Shown: positions 1-12,400 of the stretch, piece after piece
Numbering within the stretch: position 1 is the first letter of the stretch
Layout: every line of letters starts with the position of its first letter
Program-made: the position numbers and the translations under genes
The notes under the pieces: generated by a model
Databases searched by the model: none
What the model was told of the DNA's origin: nothing
The model's input: the letters and a program-made list of their open reading frames with translations, nothing else
NCBI GenBank assembly: GCA_014526335.1
Contig: JACTAT010000040.1
Span: 3,951,582-4,015,581, forward strand
Source of the DNA: Chrysaora quinquecirrha
Lineage: Eukaryota > Cnidaria > Scyphozoa > Semaeostomeae > Pelagiidae
Length of the DNA stretch: 64,000 bases
Reading direction: 5' to 3'

Positions 1-2028
1 ATCTTTGCACTGTGTGTGGGCCCGTTAAGGGTTTTTAACATACAGGGATATGTTTGAAAAATTGGTGGGGCTTTGAGATATTTTGTCACCCCCCCCCCCC
101 AATGGTGCCCTGCAACTGCATTGAGTCTTTAAATACCTCACTGAGGCAAAAGACTGCTACCTTTCAAATGAATTCCATTTCAACTTATCACAAATACCAA
201 TTTGTTCACAAAAAAACAATTTCAACAAACAAGGAATTTCCAATTTCCATGAAAATAAACAACATTCCATAAAAAGCAAAATTATTTCTCGGATTTCCCA
301 GCTTAGCTTATGCAAATTAAGTTCCGTGTTGCCATTGTTTAAGAACAATAGGGTCACATGGAAATGTCAATCAATTTTGACCACCATGTGGATAGCTACT
401 GTAACAAAGTCCAGTGATCCTAAAAGGTGGTTTCCCTCTGATCGCTAAATCGTTTATGGCAGGAATCGGAATATTCTAAATTGTTTTTGTTTTGATTACA
501 TTTTTGCAACGAAATTTTAACAGTAACAATGTAATCTGGCTTAGCTTTGACCCCTTAACCAAAAAAAACGCGCAAAAAACTGCGAAGAGAAAGAGTCGAA
601 TATTTTTATGTTGACCATGGAGGCTTGCTTCAAATTTTGCAAAACTGAAAGAAAACTCTAAAAAAGAAGCGCTAAAAATGTTTCACTGGAAACTTTCGGT
701 TAAAATCTTCGTAAAAAACTCCAAAACAAGATTTTCGTCCGGGTTTTTTCGGCTTGGCACCTCTCCCATTTTTTGCAGAGCAGAAAAAGAAATTCAAAAG
801 AAACAGAAAATAGCAACGCAAAGCCAAAAGCGAAAGTGAAGTGATTCTAAAAATTATGGGACAGAAATTTTGCAGCGAAATACACGAAATTCTTTACAAA
901 AACTTGTTTATTATTTTGTCAGTGTGGCAAATTGCAAGTCTTTGCCACGCAATCCGCAATTAGATTCCCACGCATTTCAAAGTTAAAATCAAAAACAATT
1001 TTGCCTAAGTTTTAACGTAAATAAATTTCAACGAAAATATATTCCCAAAGAAGAAACTTATTTAAAAAAATCTTGAGATAAAGGGCAACGGTATAATAAG
1101 CTTTTTTCAAGTCATTATTGCGAAGTTAATTTCGCAAGCAGAGCAGGTTGCGAAAGCAAGGAAGCAATTTGTCTCACCGCCGATCCATGAATAACACGTC
1201 CAAGCAAGTTACTCGATCCAGAAATGCTTCTTTTTCGACAGATCCCAGCTTTTTTGACTTGAGAAATATGCGATGTCATTGAATATTCGACTGAATTATT
1301 TGCAAGGCCCATTTTTCCATCGTGGAGAACTGAAAATGCTCGCTCACTTTAGCACGCAAATCACAACTGCATGCGCAATCGAGAATGTTTTGTTTTGTCT
1401 GATCTCGACAATGTCAGCACCTTTTGTCTAGAATCTTCAACCCCCCTGAGCTAATGAATATTTGAAGTCGATAAATTCATCAACAAGAAGATTAGCAGGG
1501 GGTGAAACTTTGCTGAGTTCCATGCTTGACACAACACGCCACCTCCACATGGAATCAACAAACTGCGGTTCTGAATCAGACAAAACCCCCTGGTTAGAGG
1601 GCAAACCGGGTTTGTTTGTAATAAAAGAGACCAATTAAAAAGGGGGTATGAACTCAGCACAACGGCCGAACTTCCGAGTCCTTGTCCTTCAGAGGCTTCA
1701 GTTTCCTCAGTCGCAAGGGGTGCTGGTGCTTCAGCAGCCACAGCACTTTGTCTCTGAAGCAGCTGAAATATCTTGGAAATATTTCATCATTGTGAAAGAA
1801 AGCAGAAATTCGTGAATCTCTGCTCTGCCAATGCATGCAAATGCCTGGCTATTTGCCAAAAAACGTTTGGGAAATAACCTCCCACCCATCCTTATCAGTT
1901 GAACCCCCTCGTCACTGCCTTCCCAATCACTGCCCCCCAAAATGGGAGGGTTTTACCATATTCTGAAGCATACTACTTGTAACATCCGGACACTTTTGGA
2001 CACCTTTTCGCACTGGGAAGCAGAGAAA
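1..2028. other. Upstream region of SDHC; no gene recognised
   Basis: AT-rich sequence with a poly-C run near 90-100. Short open frames exist on both strands, for example minus 1451-1741, but none resembles a known family and none has convincing splice partners. The last few hundred bases must contain the SDHC promoter and 5' untranslated region, but I see no clear TATA box or initiator. Confidence 0.5.
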
Positions 2029-5000
2029 ATGGCGGCGCTGCTTACTGGAAGGTAGGCAAAGTTTATTTCATTTTCTGGAGATAATCCATCCTTATTTCAT
2101 TGGATATCCGTCATTTGAATTAATTAAATGATGGTTAAAGTGGAAAATAGTGTCATTCTTGCAACATAATTTAAAAATTCTGCCTTTTTGGCCATTGAAA
2201 TGAAAGTTTGGAAGAAACGCCTCCCTCCCTGCTTTGTCTTGGCCTGGCCTGGCCTAGCAAAAATTGCTATATCCCTGATGAAGCGGAGTCCTAATCTATA
2301 ATTTGATCTACAAACTTTTCGATAATCAATAATAATTCATCAATAATGAATTTTAGCATTATATTTGTTTGTGGTCCTTCCTTTTTTCATCGTAGTTAAC
2401 TTGAATAAAATCTGAATATAACAAGAACTAAATTTTTTTTTACGAAAAAAAGAATTTTAGGTATTCAATTGAAACCTATTTTCAATTCTTTCCTTTTTGT
2501 ATTTTGACAGATATTTGGCACGGAGTCTGGGATGTTGCAGGGCTGCAGGGTCTCAAAGAATATGGCCAGTTGGACTTCAAACAAAAACAAGGTGAGATAA
2601 TAAACAATGGTCCATTCAATGCCTTGGTTGCCTGGTTCGAAAACATGCTCACACTTGCATCTATCATCCTACCACTCCTATTGTTTATCCTATTCTAATG
2701 TTTATTAATCTATTGTTTTCCAAATCTGCTCACAACTAAGCATACACGTTTTTTTTATAAGAAACCTGGCTCAGGGCCTAGTTCTAAAAGTTTCTTAATT
2801 TTTGGCCTTATTTTAGTTCTAAAAGTTTCTTAACACTTTCTTAATTTAATTGAAATAAATTGCAGTAAAAACGATTAAAAAACGTGAATATTGCAAGAAA
2901 ATTATTAATTTTATTGAATTAAAAAGAATCAGCCCTGCTGGTGCGAGAAGTTGCACGGAAATGCTTGAGAATTGATTACTACGTCCACAAATGTGAAATC
3001 AGTATGTTGGAACACTGACACAAAAATGTCTTAAGTTTCTTAACTCCTTCCTCCTAGTTCTAAAAGTTTCTTAACTTTTGGGGTGTCTAGTTCTAGGTTT
3101 CTTATAAACCGGTTTCTTATAAAAAAAACGTGTAGTTCAAAACTTGCATGCATTCCAGTCTTGCTTGGTTGCTGATTTGCAGAGTAAAGTATGGCAGATT
3201 TCAACGAAATCTCGTTTGTGGAAGAGGACCCTCTTTTTTTGAAGAGCCAACAGATCTCTCCTGAAAGGTTGCTCAACTAAATATCAAAGGCTTGTCATGA
3301 TAAGTGGTGACTATCATGTCTAATATGGTGTTTACAAGCTTCGTTATTTGCTCGTTATTAGTTCTAATTTTTTTTTAATTTTTCAGCCCTGTTCTGGCAG
3401 CTTTAGCCAGCAGCGCATCAACTGTTGATCGAAAGATGAAGGATGGAGAAAATTTTGGAAGAAAAATCAAAGAATGGAAAGGCCAATGTCACCACACATC
3501 CTCATTTACAAGTAATCAAAATTTTTGTATCATACTTCTTTCCGAAAAAAATTCCTCTTAGGTTGGAGGTGGAAAGATGAGTATTAGCAGCTTTGGAACA
3601 TTGCAATACATAATAAGATAAGAAGGAATACATTTGTTCAAGACAACACCTGCAGAATAGAACTATTTTAAGAATAGTGTTATTGTACAGCTACTGACGA
3701 TGAAAGTTTTTTCAAATTTCCCAATAAAATGTTCCCTGTGCCAAATAAACCATTTTAGCTAAAGGTTTCGTTTTCATAATTTTGTTTGAAAATTTTCATC
3801 ATGCCAAAATGCTGACAACAGATTTATATTCAACACCTCTGTCATAGTGCTGAGGCAAATTTTCATGTGCCTCTAGACTTCACAATGTTGATTTTATAGT
3901 GGTAAAAAATTTTGAAATTTCTTAAAATTGATCCTTATGTTTAAATCTTAGTTTTTTGATATCCTTGTGTCTTCTTTTCAGATTTGAATTCCCTGCATTG
4001 TTGTCAGGATCTCATCGCACTACTGGGTTCATTTATTCTCTCTGTGAGTGCTGTCTTGTGACCCTTCCAAAGTTTTCATTAGTGAGCTACTTGTCGTTTA
4101 CTTTTTATTCAGAATGTGATTCAATTTGAGTAGAATGCATTTTAGTAAAGGAAATTGATCCTTTTTTGACACTAATCCTACGAGGCTTGTTTTGATCTCA
4201 AATATCCAGGGATGTTTTCCACCACCCTCCTCCAAAAATAGTCTTTCTGTACAGCTAGAGCAATCAAACTTGGCACAGAAATTGACCAGTGCATTACAAG
4301 AAATGTGGCTGAATTGGACCTCTCCCACTTCTACTGTGACATCATAAGACCTCATTATTAAAACATGCTATCAATATCAGTCAAACCTTAACCTTTCTTA
4401 ACACCCTTAAAAATCTGGATATTTCTGTACATTTTTTTACTGGCAACCATTTTTATACCTTGCAAAAAAATAGGTCAGTTCTGATAAGATTAACTGGTAA
4501 AAATAGGCAACTAGATCTTTTTTGGTATAAATGCAATTAAGGCAATGTCACATGACCTATTGTTACTATTTTTGAAAATTTTTTCATCCATTTGGTAGCC
4601 GATTCCCTAAGGCTCGATGTCAGCAAGTTTGGAAGCTTACATCCGTAAGACAACAGTAATAGCAGTAACAAGAAAACCTTGTGGGGAGGGATGGAAAACA
4701 CCCCCTCTGGTAGGATTCATGTTAACTAATCTATCTGGAGGGACTTCAGCCTCTCCACCAGCAACACCGCCCCTGTTATGTTAGTGCAACTAGTGTTATG
4801 TAGTATCATTCTTGTGTGTGATATTGATTATATCTTGCTTTCAGTGGCCACTGGAATTGCTGGATTTGCTTTAGTTGCACCAGAACATGCTCCTTATTAT
4901 CTTGATGCAATCAAAGCATGGAACATTCCAACACCGGTTTTATTTACATTAAAAACCCTGCTGGTATGGCCATTCTTTTATCACACATTCAATGGAATGA

Positions 5001-6355
5001 GGCATTTGGTGAGTCAATAAAAGCTTTTCAACTTTGCTAGTTCATGTTTCATGGAATATCTAGGTTGTGTTGAGAAGGAATTGGATTAAAGTAATAAGGA
5101 ACTATGATAAATGTAACCAAGGGTGGATCTTTGATTATCCCAGACTTAAGAATAAGCACACCTTTGAATAGGCATTCTCCAAGTCAGGGACTTTTGAGTC
5201 ACATGATTATAACATAGCCTTGAATCTGATTAGCTAACCCTCGTTTTTTGGACTCAAGCACTGAATAGAGAGTTAACCAGAAGGCTCAATTTCCTGTTTC
5301 ATGCATAAAACAAAGTTAAGTTGCTACCAAAGATTTCCATTAGTGTGGAATAGTGTTGGAACAGTTGCAGACCATTAAGTTAACACTTACTCTACTGCCT
5401 ACTGTCGTGCATTTGAAATCATAGCAAAAGTCTATGCAACAAACAAGAAAAACCACAAAATCAACCACATTACACAAGAAATACCACTACATCAAGTATA
5501 ACAACCCACCACAGTAGTGCTCATCCACCACAGTACGCAAAATATACCACCACATAAAGCATAATAACCCACAATATTAGTGCTTATCAACCACAGTATG
5601 CAAAAGATATCAATGCATCAAGCATAATAAACCACAATAGCAGTCCTTATCCAACACAGTACGCAAAATTTACCACCACATCAAGCATAATAACCCACAA
5701 TATTAGTGCTTGTCAACCACAGTATGCAAAAGATACCAATGCATCAAGCATAATAACCCACAATAGCAGTGCTTATCCAGCACAGCACGCAAAATGTACC
5801 ACCACATCAAGCATAATAACCCACAATAGTTGTGCTTATCCACCACAGTACGCAAAAAATAGCACCACATCAAACATTACAACCCACCACAGTAGTGCTT
5901 ATCCACAACACTATGCAAAAAATACCACCACAATAGTGCATATCCACCAAAGAAGTGCCTATAGATTCAAGGTTATCTATGTTCAAAGGTTGAAGCTGTG
6001 AGTGAGTGTTAAAGTTAAAGTTGCAGCCTTTATTGCATGATTGCATGACAACCTGCTTTTTCATGATGGTACAACAGCTCACAACTGCTCACCATTGCTC
6101 AATTTTCTCTTTTGGTCATTGAAGAATAAGATTCTTTTCGCAACCAATTTTCAAGATCATACTCTCAACGAATACAGAAATTACTCTCCTACTTCGTTTT
6201 TCCATAAGCTTAACAGTAAGGTATTTTATATTATTTTTAAGGCCTGGGATGCGGCAAAAGGATTTGATATGAAGACCCTGTATAAAACTGGTTGGACAGT
6301 GCTGGCTATTGCTACACTTTGCTCGGTTGCTACTGCTTACTATTTCTCAACCTAA
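2029..6355 (+). CDS. SDHC: Succinate dehydrogenase cytochrome b560 subunit (complex II membrane anchor), 5 exons, frame break in exon 2
   Basis: Anchors succinate dehydrogenase in the mitochondrial inner membrane, helps bind haem b and forms part of the ubiquinone site. Exons: 2029-2051, 3387-3511, 3982-4043, 4845-5008, 6242-6355, all with GT-AG borders and matching phases. The N-terminus (MAALLTGS, then Ala/Ser-rich) looks like a mitochondrial presequence. Exon 2 ends in RPMSPHILIY, matching the conserved RPLSPHITIY; exon 3 gives SGSHRTTG, with the quinone-site Ser and Arg; exon 4 gives FYHTFNGMRHL with the haem-ligand His; exon 5 encodes the last membrane helix and ends AYYFST. Exon 2 starts in one frame (VLAALASSASTVDRK) and ends in another; the A run at 3449-3452 appears one base short. 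With that base the product would be 162 aa, close to the human 169. It is either a consensus error or a damaged allele; I favour the error. Confidence 0.93.
2743..3134. mobile_element. TIR element of the AAGNAAC family, A subfamily
   Basis: The ends are inverted repeats beginning TACACGTTTTTTTTATAAG and closing with its complement ACGTGTA. Inside, the motif AAGAAAC or its complement GTTTCTT occurs at both ends and at several internal sites (near 2790, 2830, 3036, 3066, 3105 and 3111), always with A in the variable position. It has no coding capacity, so it is a MITE. It lies in SDHC intron 1. Confidence 0.8.
4145..4720 (-). mobile_element. Dispersed repeat in SDHC intron 3, inverted relative to the copy at 33.5-34.1 kb
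   Basis: Blocks such as AGCAATCAAACTTGGCACAG near 4258, the stretch about a CACATGACC near 4550 and GGAAGCTTACATC near 4632 reappear in complement at 33510-34065. The copy there ends in inverted CCCTAATCCTACC repeats. It is a non-coding repeat; its borders here are approximate. Confidence 0.6.
5440..5945. repeat. Degenerate tandem repeat rich in CCACCACAGTA / AGCATAATAACCCAC
   Basis: About four to five units of roughly 120 bp, each with ACCACCACATCAAGCATAAT, AACCCACAAT, a short 'agtgcttatcc' and CCACAGTACGCAAAA. It sits in SDHC intron 4. The same repeat is present at about 50550-50870 in a P450 intron, and both arrays end just before ATAGATTC, suggesting a mobile element that carries tandem units. 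Confidence 0.8.
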
Positions 6356-6569
6356 ATGACTCTAATTAGTTTGTTTTAATATTTGCTTTTGCTGTGCTGA
6401 CTTATGCTGTGTTACGTATTGATAGAGTGTTTTTAATTAGCTGTAAACTAGTATTCCTTGCTAACCTTTAGAACCAAGATATCCAGGTTGCATGGATTAC
6501 CTTAATAGCTGTGCCAAGTTTCAGGGTAGTTCTCGCAGGTTCATAGAGGGGAAAGTAAGCCTTTTGTAC

Positions 6570-6800
6570 AGGTCCTGGCCAAACGATCAAACATTGTAGA
6601 ATCAAACTCTATATTTTCCTTATCAAAAAAATGTGTTACCATTTGTTCGAGTAGCAAAACTTTAATCTTCAATAAATTTTTCTTGTTTAAAGCAGAAAGT
6701 GTTTGTGAAGTATTTAGAAAACATTCCTGAGTAATTCTGCTTACCAAGTCTTGCTTACTAAGCAACATTTTTGGCGTTGCCAAACGGTAAACAAGTATCA
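6570..6800. mobile_element. Fragment of the CCAAACGATCAAACA foldback family
   Basis: Begins with CCTGGCCAAACGATCAAACA, the terminal sequence of a family with fuller copies at 11164, 29409, 29939 and 39139. The right end is degraded to a short CCAAACGGTAAACA. It lies just downstream of SDHC. Confidence 0.55.
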
Positions 6801-7489
6801 ATATTCCATCAACAATGTTTCATTGTTTTTCCAGGGTGTTACTTGCTATTTCCAAAGTAAAATGCATCATAAGACTTCATACTTTGCTGATCAATGGCAT
6901 TTTATAGCTTTGAAATCGGACTTATACATACTTTGATTGCCAATACCCTGTTCAATTGATATTTTATGCAAAATTCCATGCACTTCATTTTCACAATAAT
7001 AAGTGATATTTTTAGCTTCTGATTTGCGTGGTTTTCAAATTTAATGCTTCTGCTGGTTGATTGCTGTATTTTTTTTTTGTTTTATTTTGGTTGTTTACTT
7101 GAATTGGGTCCCAGTGTTTATGGGAAAAACTACAACGTAAAAGGGGCGTATTTCATCCCTTACTTCTTTACTTCTTCTTACAGTTTTTCGTTCAATTGTT
7201 TGTTTTAAAGTTAGGGTACTGATTAGTCCCAACTTTCACTCTTCCTTGATCTTATTTTCGTTCCTCGGTAACTATCTCCTACTCAAACAACGATGGTCCC
7301 TCTAGCAGGGTCTCCCAGCGCTTTAATCATCTCGTGCACTGTGCATAAGGCAATACTGCACACCTTCATTTATAATAAAAATGGTTTATGTTTGACACCT
7401 AAAAGAGGAAACAAAACACCTATTGCCCGAAAATATTTCGATGTTTATCGCAATTTTGAAGTTCTGTACCACTCAGAAATTAAATAACC
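6801..7489. other. Spacer between SDHC and the satellite block
   Basis: AT-rich, no gene recognised. Near 7423-7485 it carries one copy of the dispersed repeat CCCGAAAATATTTCGATG followed by TTTATCGCAATTTTGAAG, also seen near 10540, 18040, 26690 and 27320. Confidence 0.5.
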
Positions 7490-8575
7490 TATTGTTAATA
7501 TTTCACACATTCACAATCAATAAGGTTTATATTTTACACCGAAGGGACGAAACAAATCAACTTTCTATTGTTTATATTTCACACCTTCACACTCAATATG
7601 GTTTATATTTCACACCTAAGTGACGAAACAAATAAGCTTCCTATTGTTTATATTTCACACCTTCACACTCAACACGGTTTATATTTCACACTTAAGGGAC
7701 AAAACAGTGTTATATTTCACACCTTCACAATCAATATGGTTTATATTTAACACCTAAGGGACGAAACAAATAAGCTTCCTATTGTTTATATTTCACACCT
7801 TCACACTCAACACGGTTTATATTTCACACTTAAGGGACAAAACATTGTTATATTTCACACCTTCACAATCAATATGGTTTATATTTAACACCTAAGGGAC
7901 GAAACATAAGCTTTCTATTGTTTATATTTCACACCTTCACACTCAACACGGTTTATATTTCACACTTAAGGGACAAAACATTGTTATATTTCACACCTTC
8001 ACAATCAATATGGTTTATGTTTAACACCTAAGGGACGAAACATAAGCTTTCTATTGTTTATATTTAACACCTTCACACTCAACACGGTTTATATTTCACA
8101 CTTAAGGGACAAAACATTGTTATATTTCACACGTTCACAATCAATATGGTTTATATTTAACACCTAAGGGACGAAACATAAGCTTTCTATTGTTTATATT
8201 TAACACCTTCACACTCAACACGGTTTATATTTCACACCTAAGGGACAAAACATTGTTATATTTCACACCTTCACAATCAATATGGTTTATATTTAACACG
8301 TAAGGGACGAAACATAAGCTTTCTATTGTTTATATTTAACACCTTCACACTCAACACGGTTTATATTTCACACTTAAGGGACAAAACATTGTTATATTTC
8401 ACACCTTCACAATCAATATGGTTTATATTTAACACCTAAGGGACGAAACAAATCTGTCTATTGTTTATATTTCACACCTTCACAATCAATATGGTTTATA
8501 TTTCACACTTAAGGGACAAAACATTGTTTATATTTAACACCTTCAAGGGACGATTCTTAACACCTTCACAATTCA
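7490..8575. repeat. Satellite array, about 137-bp higher-order unit
   Basis: Roughly seven to eight units. Each is made of shorter sub-blocks: TTTATATTTCACACCTTCAC, ACTCAACACGG, TTAAGGGACAAAACATTG, CAATCAATATGGTTTATA and CCTAAGGGACGAAACA. Neighbouring units are almost identical towards the middle and diverge at the edges, as expected from unequal exchange. Short open frames inside are only a result of repeated sequence without stops. Confidence 0.92.
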
Positions 8576-9481
8576 TACTGTGACTTTGTGAACAGGCTCA
8601 AGAAGACGATAAGGAATAACACACACAAGCACCAGAATAGTTTCTCTTCTTGAAAAATAAATTTCTAATTGCAGATGATAAGAAAAGTAACAAGCAATAA
8701 CCCTTGCATTATTCCAACTCAAATCAGACTACCCCTAGCGTGTCTATAAATTGATATTGTATTGTAAATAAAATGAAAAGCAACATTTCTATTGAAAAAC
8801 CTGCAATTGAAAACTACTTATGGGACAGCAATGACAAATATTCGATTTTTAGGAAGACTTGTTCAGGGAAGGAAAGAGTTTCTCTCTAAAGGCAGGCTAC
8901 TAGTTGTAACTGCTAATTTATGTCAACGTGTTAACAACTAATAAGAACCATAGGATACAGTTGATCCCCAGTTGATCGCGGTCGTTGGAGCTCTCATGTC
9001 GACTGCGACTCCTGGAAATCAGTGGTTAACTAGTCGCATAAGTTGAACATGTCGAAGTTTCTGGAACTGTGCGCCGGCTATCTGGTTACCGTCAAAATGG
9101 GACTAGTTTCCAGAGGGGTATGCCTAAAATTTTGTGGCGATGAATTATAGTTCCAAAAAATCACTGATTAGCAATGTCCACCTGGCTTCATTGCAAGATG
9201 CCTCTGCAAGACACCTCTGCAAGATCTTCCCAAGTTTTAGAAATTTAGAGATTCTTCATAGTTACAAGACCTCCATTTCCAAATGCAGATTATCCAAACA
9301 GATATGCAACATAATATCAAGTGGGATTTCATTTTTTGCTGCAGAAGACATTTATCCTTTGGTCGTATTACTCAAAATGTTCCTTAAAATAACCCACAGA
9401 TTTACTGATATGTTCTATAGGCAATAGCAGGAATGTCTTAAAATTATCTATAAATTCAGTATCTCGTGTGTTCAAATACAT
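8576..9481. other. Spacer downstream of the archain gene; no gene recognised
   Basis: AT-rich sequence between the satellite and the archain stop codon. It should contain the archain 3' untranslated region on the minus strand, but I could not pick out a convincing polyadenylation signal. The 97-residue open frame on the plus strand (9134-9427) lacks recognisable features. Confidence 0.45.
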
Positions 9482-12400
9482 CTAGACTATTTCATATTTC
9501 TCCACTGTCAATGCTTTTTCCTGAGAAAACTTCACTGGTGCATTACTTTCCGAGTTGGTTACTTCATTAATCTGAAATAAAAAGAAAGTTCGCGTCAGTC
9601 TTACTTCTTGATTAGACTTGGGTGGTTGATTCCACCCGAAACTCACTAAGCAGCGCTTCGAACTTCAACCAGTGTCTCAAGGAAAAGCCCGCAGCTTCAC
9701 TTGTTTTGATCTGATGACATTCAAGACACCTGTCTTCATTCTTTAAATGGCATACCACAATAGATGGGATTCGAACCTGGACTGCACGATCAGAGAGCCA
9801 ACGACGTTTCCACTGAGCTATAGAGCTCAATGAAATCGGCCTCTCCTCCGTTTGACTTTTTGTGTTTCGGCTATGTTGAGGCTTCTTCAGCACCATACAT
9901 ATTTGTACATATTTTTTTGTTCGTCATTCATGAAAAATATGTAGAAATATGTATGGTGCTGAAGAAGGCTCAACATAGCCGAAACACAAATGGTCAAACG
10001 GAGGAAAGCCTTGGGCTGTATGACTCAGAGAGCTACTCGGCGATTTCATTGAGCTCTATAGCTCAGTGGAAACGTCGTTGGCTCTCTGATCATGCAGTCC
10101 AGGTTCGAATCCCATCTATTGTGGTATGCCACTTGTGGAAAAATCAATTCATTCTTTAAATTTACGTTTCTACAGTGGGTGTTCTACCTTTGTCATTAAT
10201 AGACAACAGGTATCAGGGCTAAGGACCTAATATGAGTCATGAGGTTTTTGGGAGATATTCATGACAACACACACGACAACAGTCACTAGAAGAAAGCTAG
10301 TCTATCTATCCATGTCATGGTGTGATAGCTGGTCATGCCACATGCTTTATAACACCTGGCTTTGTTTTCGGCACCATTGGTACCTCCTACCCTTTTCGAA
10401 AATGAAAGTGCCCTTCAAGCAAGGGTTGCAACCTGGCACACTTTGCAATTGATTTGAAAAGGTTTCTGAGATAGGAGAAAAAGTTGAACAAAATCACTTA
10501 TAAATAAGTGCATCCATATAAAAGTATTATGGATATTATTTATACTAGTTTTTGAGTAGTACAAAACTTCAAAATTGATGTGAACAGCCGAAACATTTTC
10601 GGGCATACTTAAAAGCTTTTTTTGTCTGACACTCCTCAGAGTACAAACGTCAGAAACAGACCGAAGCACTTGGAAAAGGCGGAAATTCATACCCAAATGC
10701 GCATCGAAATGCACCAATCAGACATAATGTAATATTTAAATACTTACGTGAATATTACACATGGGTTTTGGCGAATAGAATGACACATGAATTGGATAGA
10801 AATCATCTGGGTGCCCTGATATCGTGAATTCAAGACTTCCTGAAGAATTGGATGCATCGATTACAGCCAACTGCCAATTTAAAACTGATTTTTTATGATC
10901 ATAATGATATTCACCAGACAAGTCTCCTACCACAGGGCCACCAACGCCAGATCTACAAAATAAAGAGCAACGTTTAGAGGAAGATGAAAAAAAAAACAAA
11001 AAGTCTGCAAAACATTCATTTATAAGAATTGTTCAACCACAAATTATGGCAGGGTCTCTTAGGTATTGGCACTATTACTCAAGTATCCAAGAACGAAAAA
11101 TTTTTGTTTGCCCCTCATCTGATTAATAATCCTTTCACGACTTACAGAAACATCATCGCCAAGCCTCTGGCCAAACGATCAAACATTGTTGGTCAAACAC
11201 TTGAAATTTGCTTATCAAGCAAAATGTTTCACAGTTTGGTCATGTCACAAAACGCTGTATGTCCAACACGCCTTGCCTGGGCCAAAAAATGTTATTTGAA
11301 CTTTTTAAATTATAGCAAAGCAAATTTTGCTTATTTTAGCTTGGGGAGCAATGTTTTGTGACATGGCGAAACTGTGAAACATTTTGCTTCATAAGAAATT
11401 TCAGATGTTTGGCAAACAATGTTTGATCGTTTCTCCAAGTTCTAACTACACAATTAGAAACTTTTCCACCAAAGCTGCCAAACAACTCAACCATTCAAAA
11501 CAATTTCAAAACAAAACACAAAATACATTCAAAACAGTTTCATCAAAGAATTTGGACTTACGGCACAGGTATCTGAATAAGGACATCATTCAATTCCAGA
11601 TCTTCTTGATTCAATTCGTATTCAATGGTTACTTCACATTGACCATCATTTTCATTAGGCCAGCAATTAACTGTAAAACAAAGTAGCGCATGTATTCATG
11701 GCCTCAACGAAAAATACAACACACTGAAGTCAACACAGGGTAAAGGGTAACTATAAACATCAATGGTCTCATTACTGAAACAAAGATACGGATTTTCTAC
11801 GGAACTTTCTAGTATGTAAAAAGGAGGGTCATATATGTATTTTTTTTATTATAGACTCTTTGTAAGAAACCCAGATTCAGGCAAAAAATTTAAGAAACTC
11901 GAGTACAGGAATATTTTCCAAAGAAACTTGTCAACTCAGTCTCGGAATATTTGCTTTTATTTCTCGAGTTTTGTCTACAATAGGAAATTTTCGTTACACG
12001 CAGAGAAATAAGAAAACTACATGCATTTAAATACGATCAAGAAACTGGTTCAGAACATCATACAGCAATAATTACTGTCGCCAATATAAGTAACTCTTGT
12101 GAAACTTTCAGAGTTGGCCAAAAGTTTAAGTTTCTTACAAAGAATATTTGCAGTGAAAGGTGTGATTATACTAAAGCGAGATAGACTCAGTCAAAAAGTT
12201 ATTTTCTCCATCCTCGAACAAATTAAATCAAGGAACTACACAACTGTATTACAAAAAGTGACAGCGCATCAGTAAAATGCCACCAATATCAAAAAAGATC
12301 TGCATCAATTTCATTTCAACGGTGGCTCATGCAAAGTCTCTGTTAGTTCTCGAACTATCGTTACGTTTATGAAAAGCGAGTAAAGGAAGAAACAATCTAC

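Noticed and set aside
2504..2698. 64-codon open frame in SDHC intron 1 with a hydrophobic end
   Set aside because: It is not part of SDHC: exon 1 joins exon 2 at 3387 in phase and this stretch has no counterpart in the family.
7490..8575. Regular repeats that look like a CRISPR array
   Set aside because: The units are tandem without unique spacers and lie in an intron-rich animal genome; this is a satellite.
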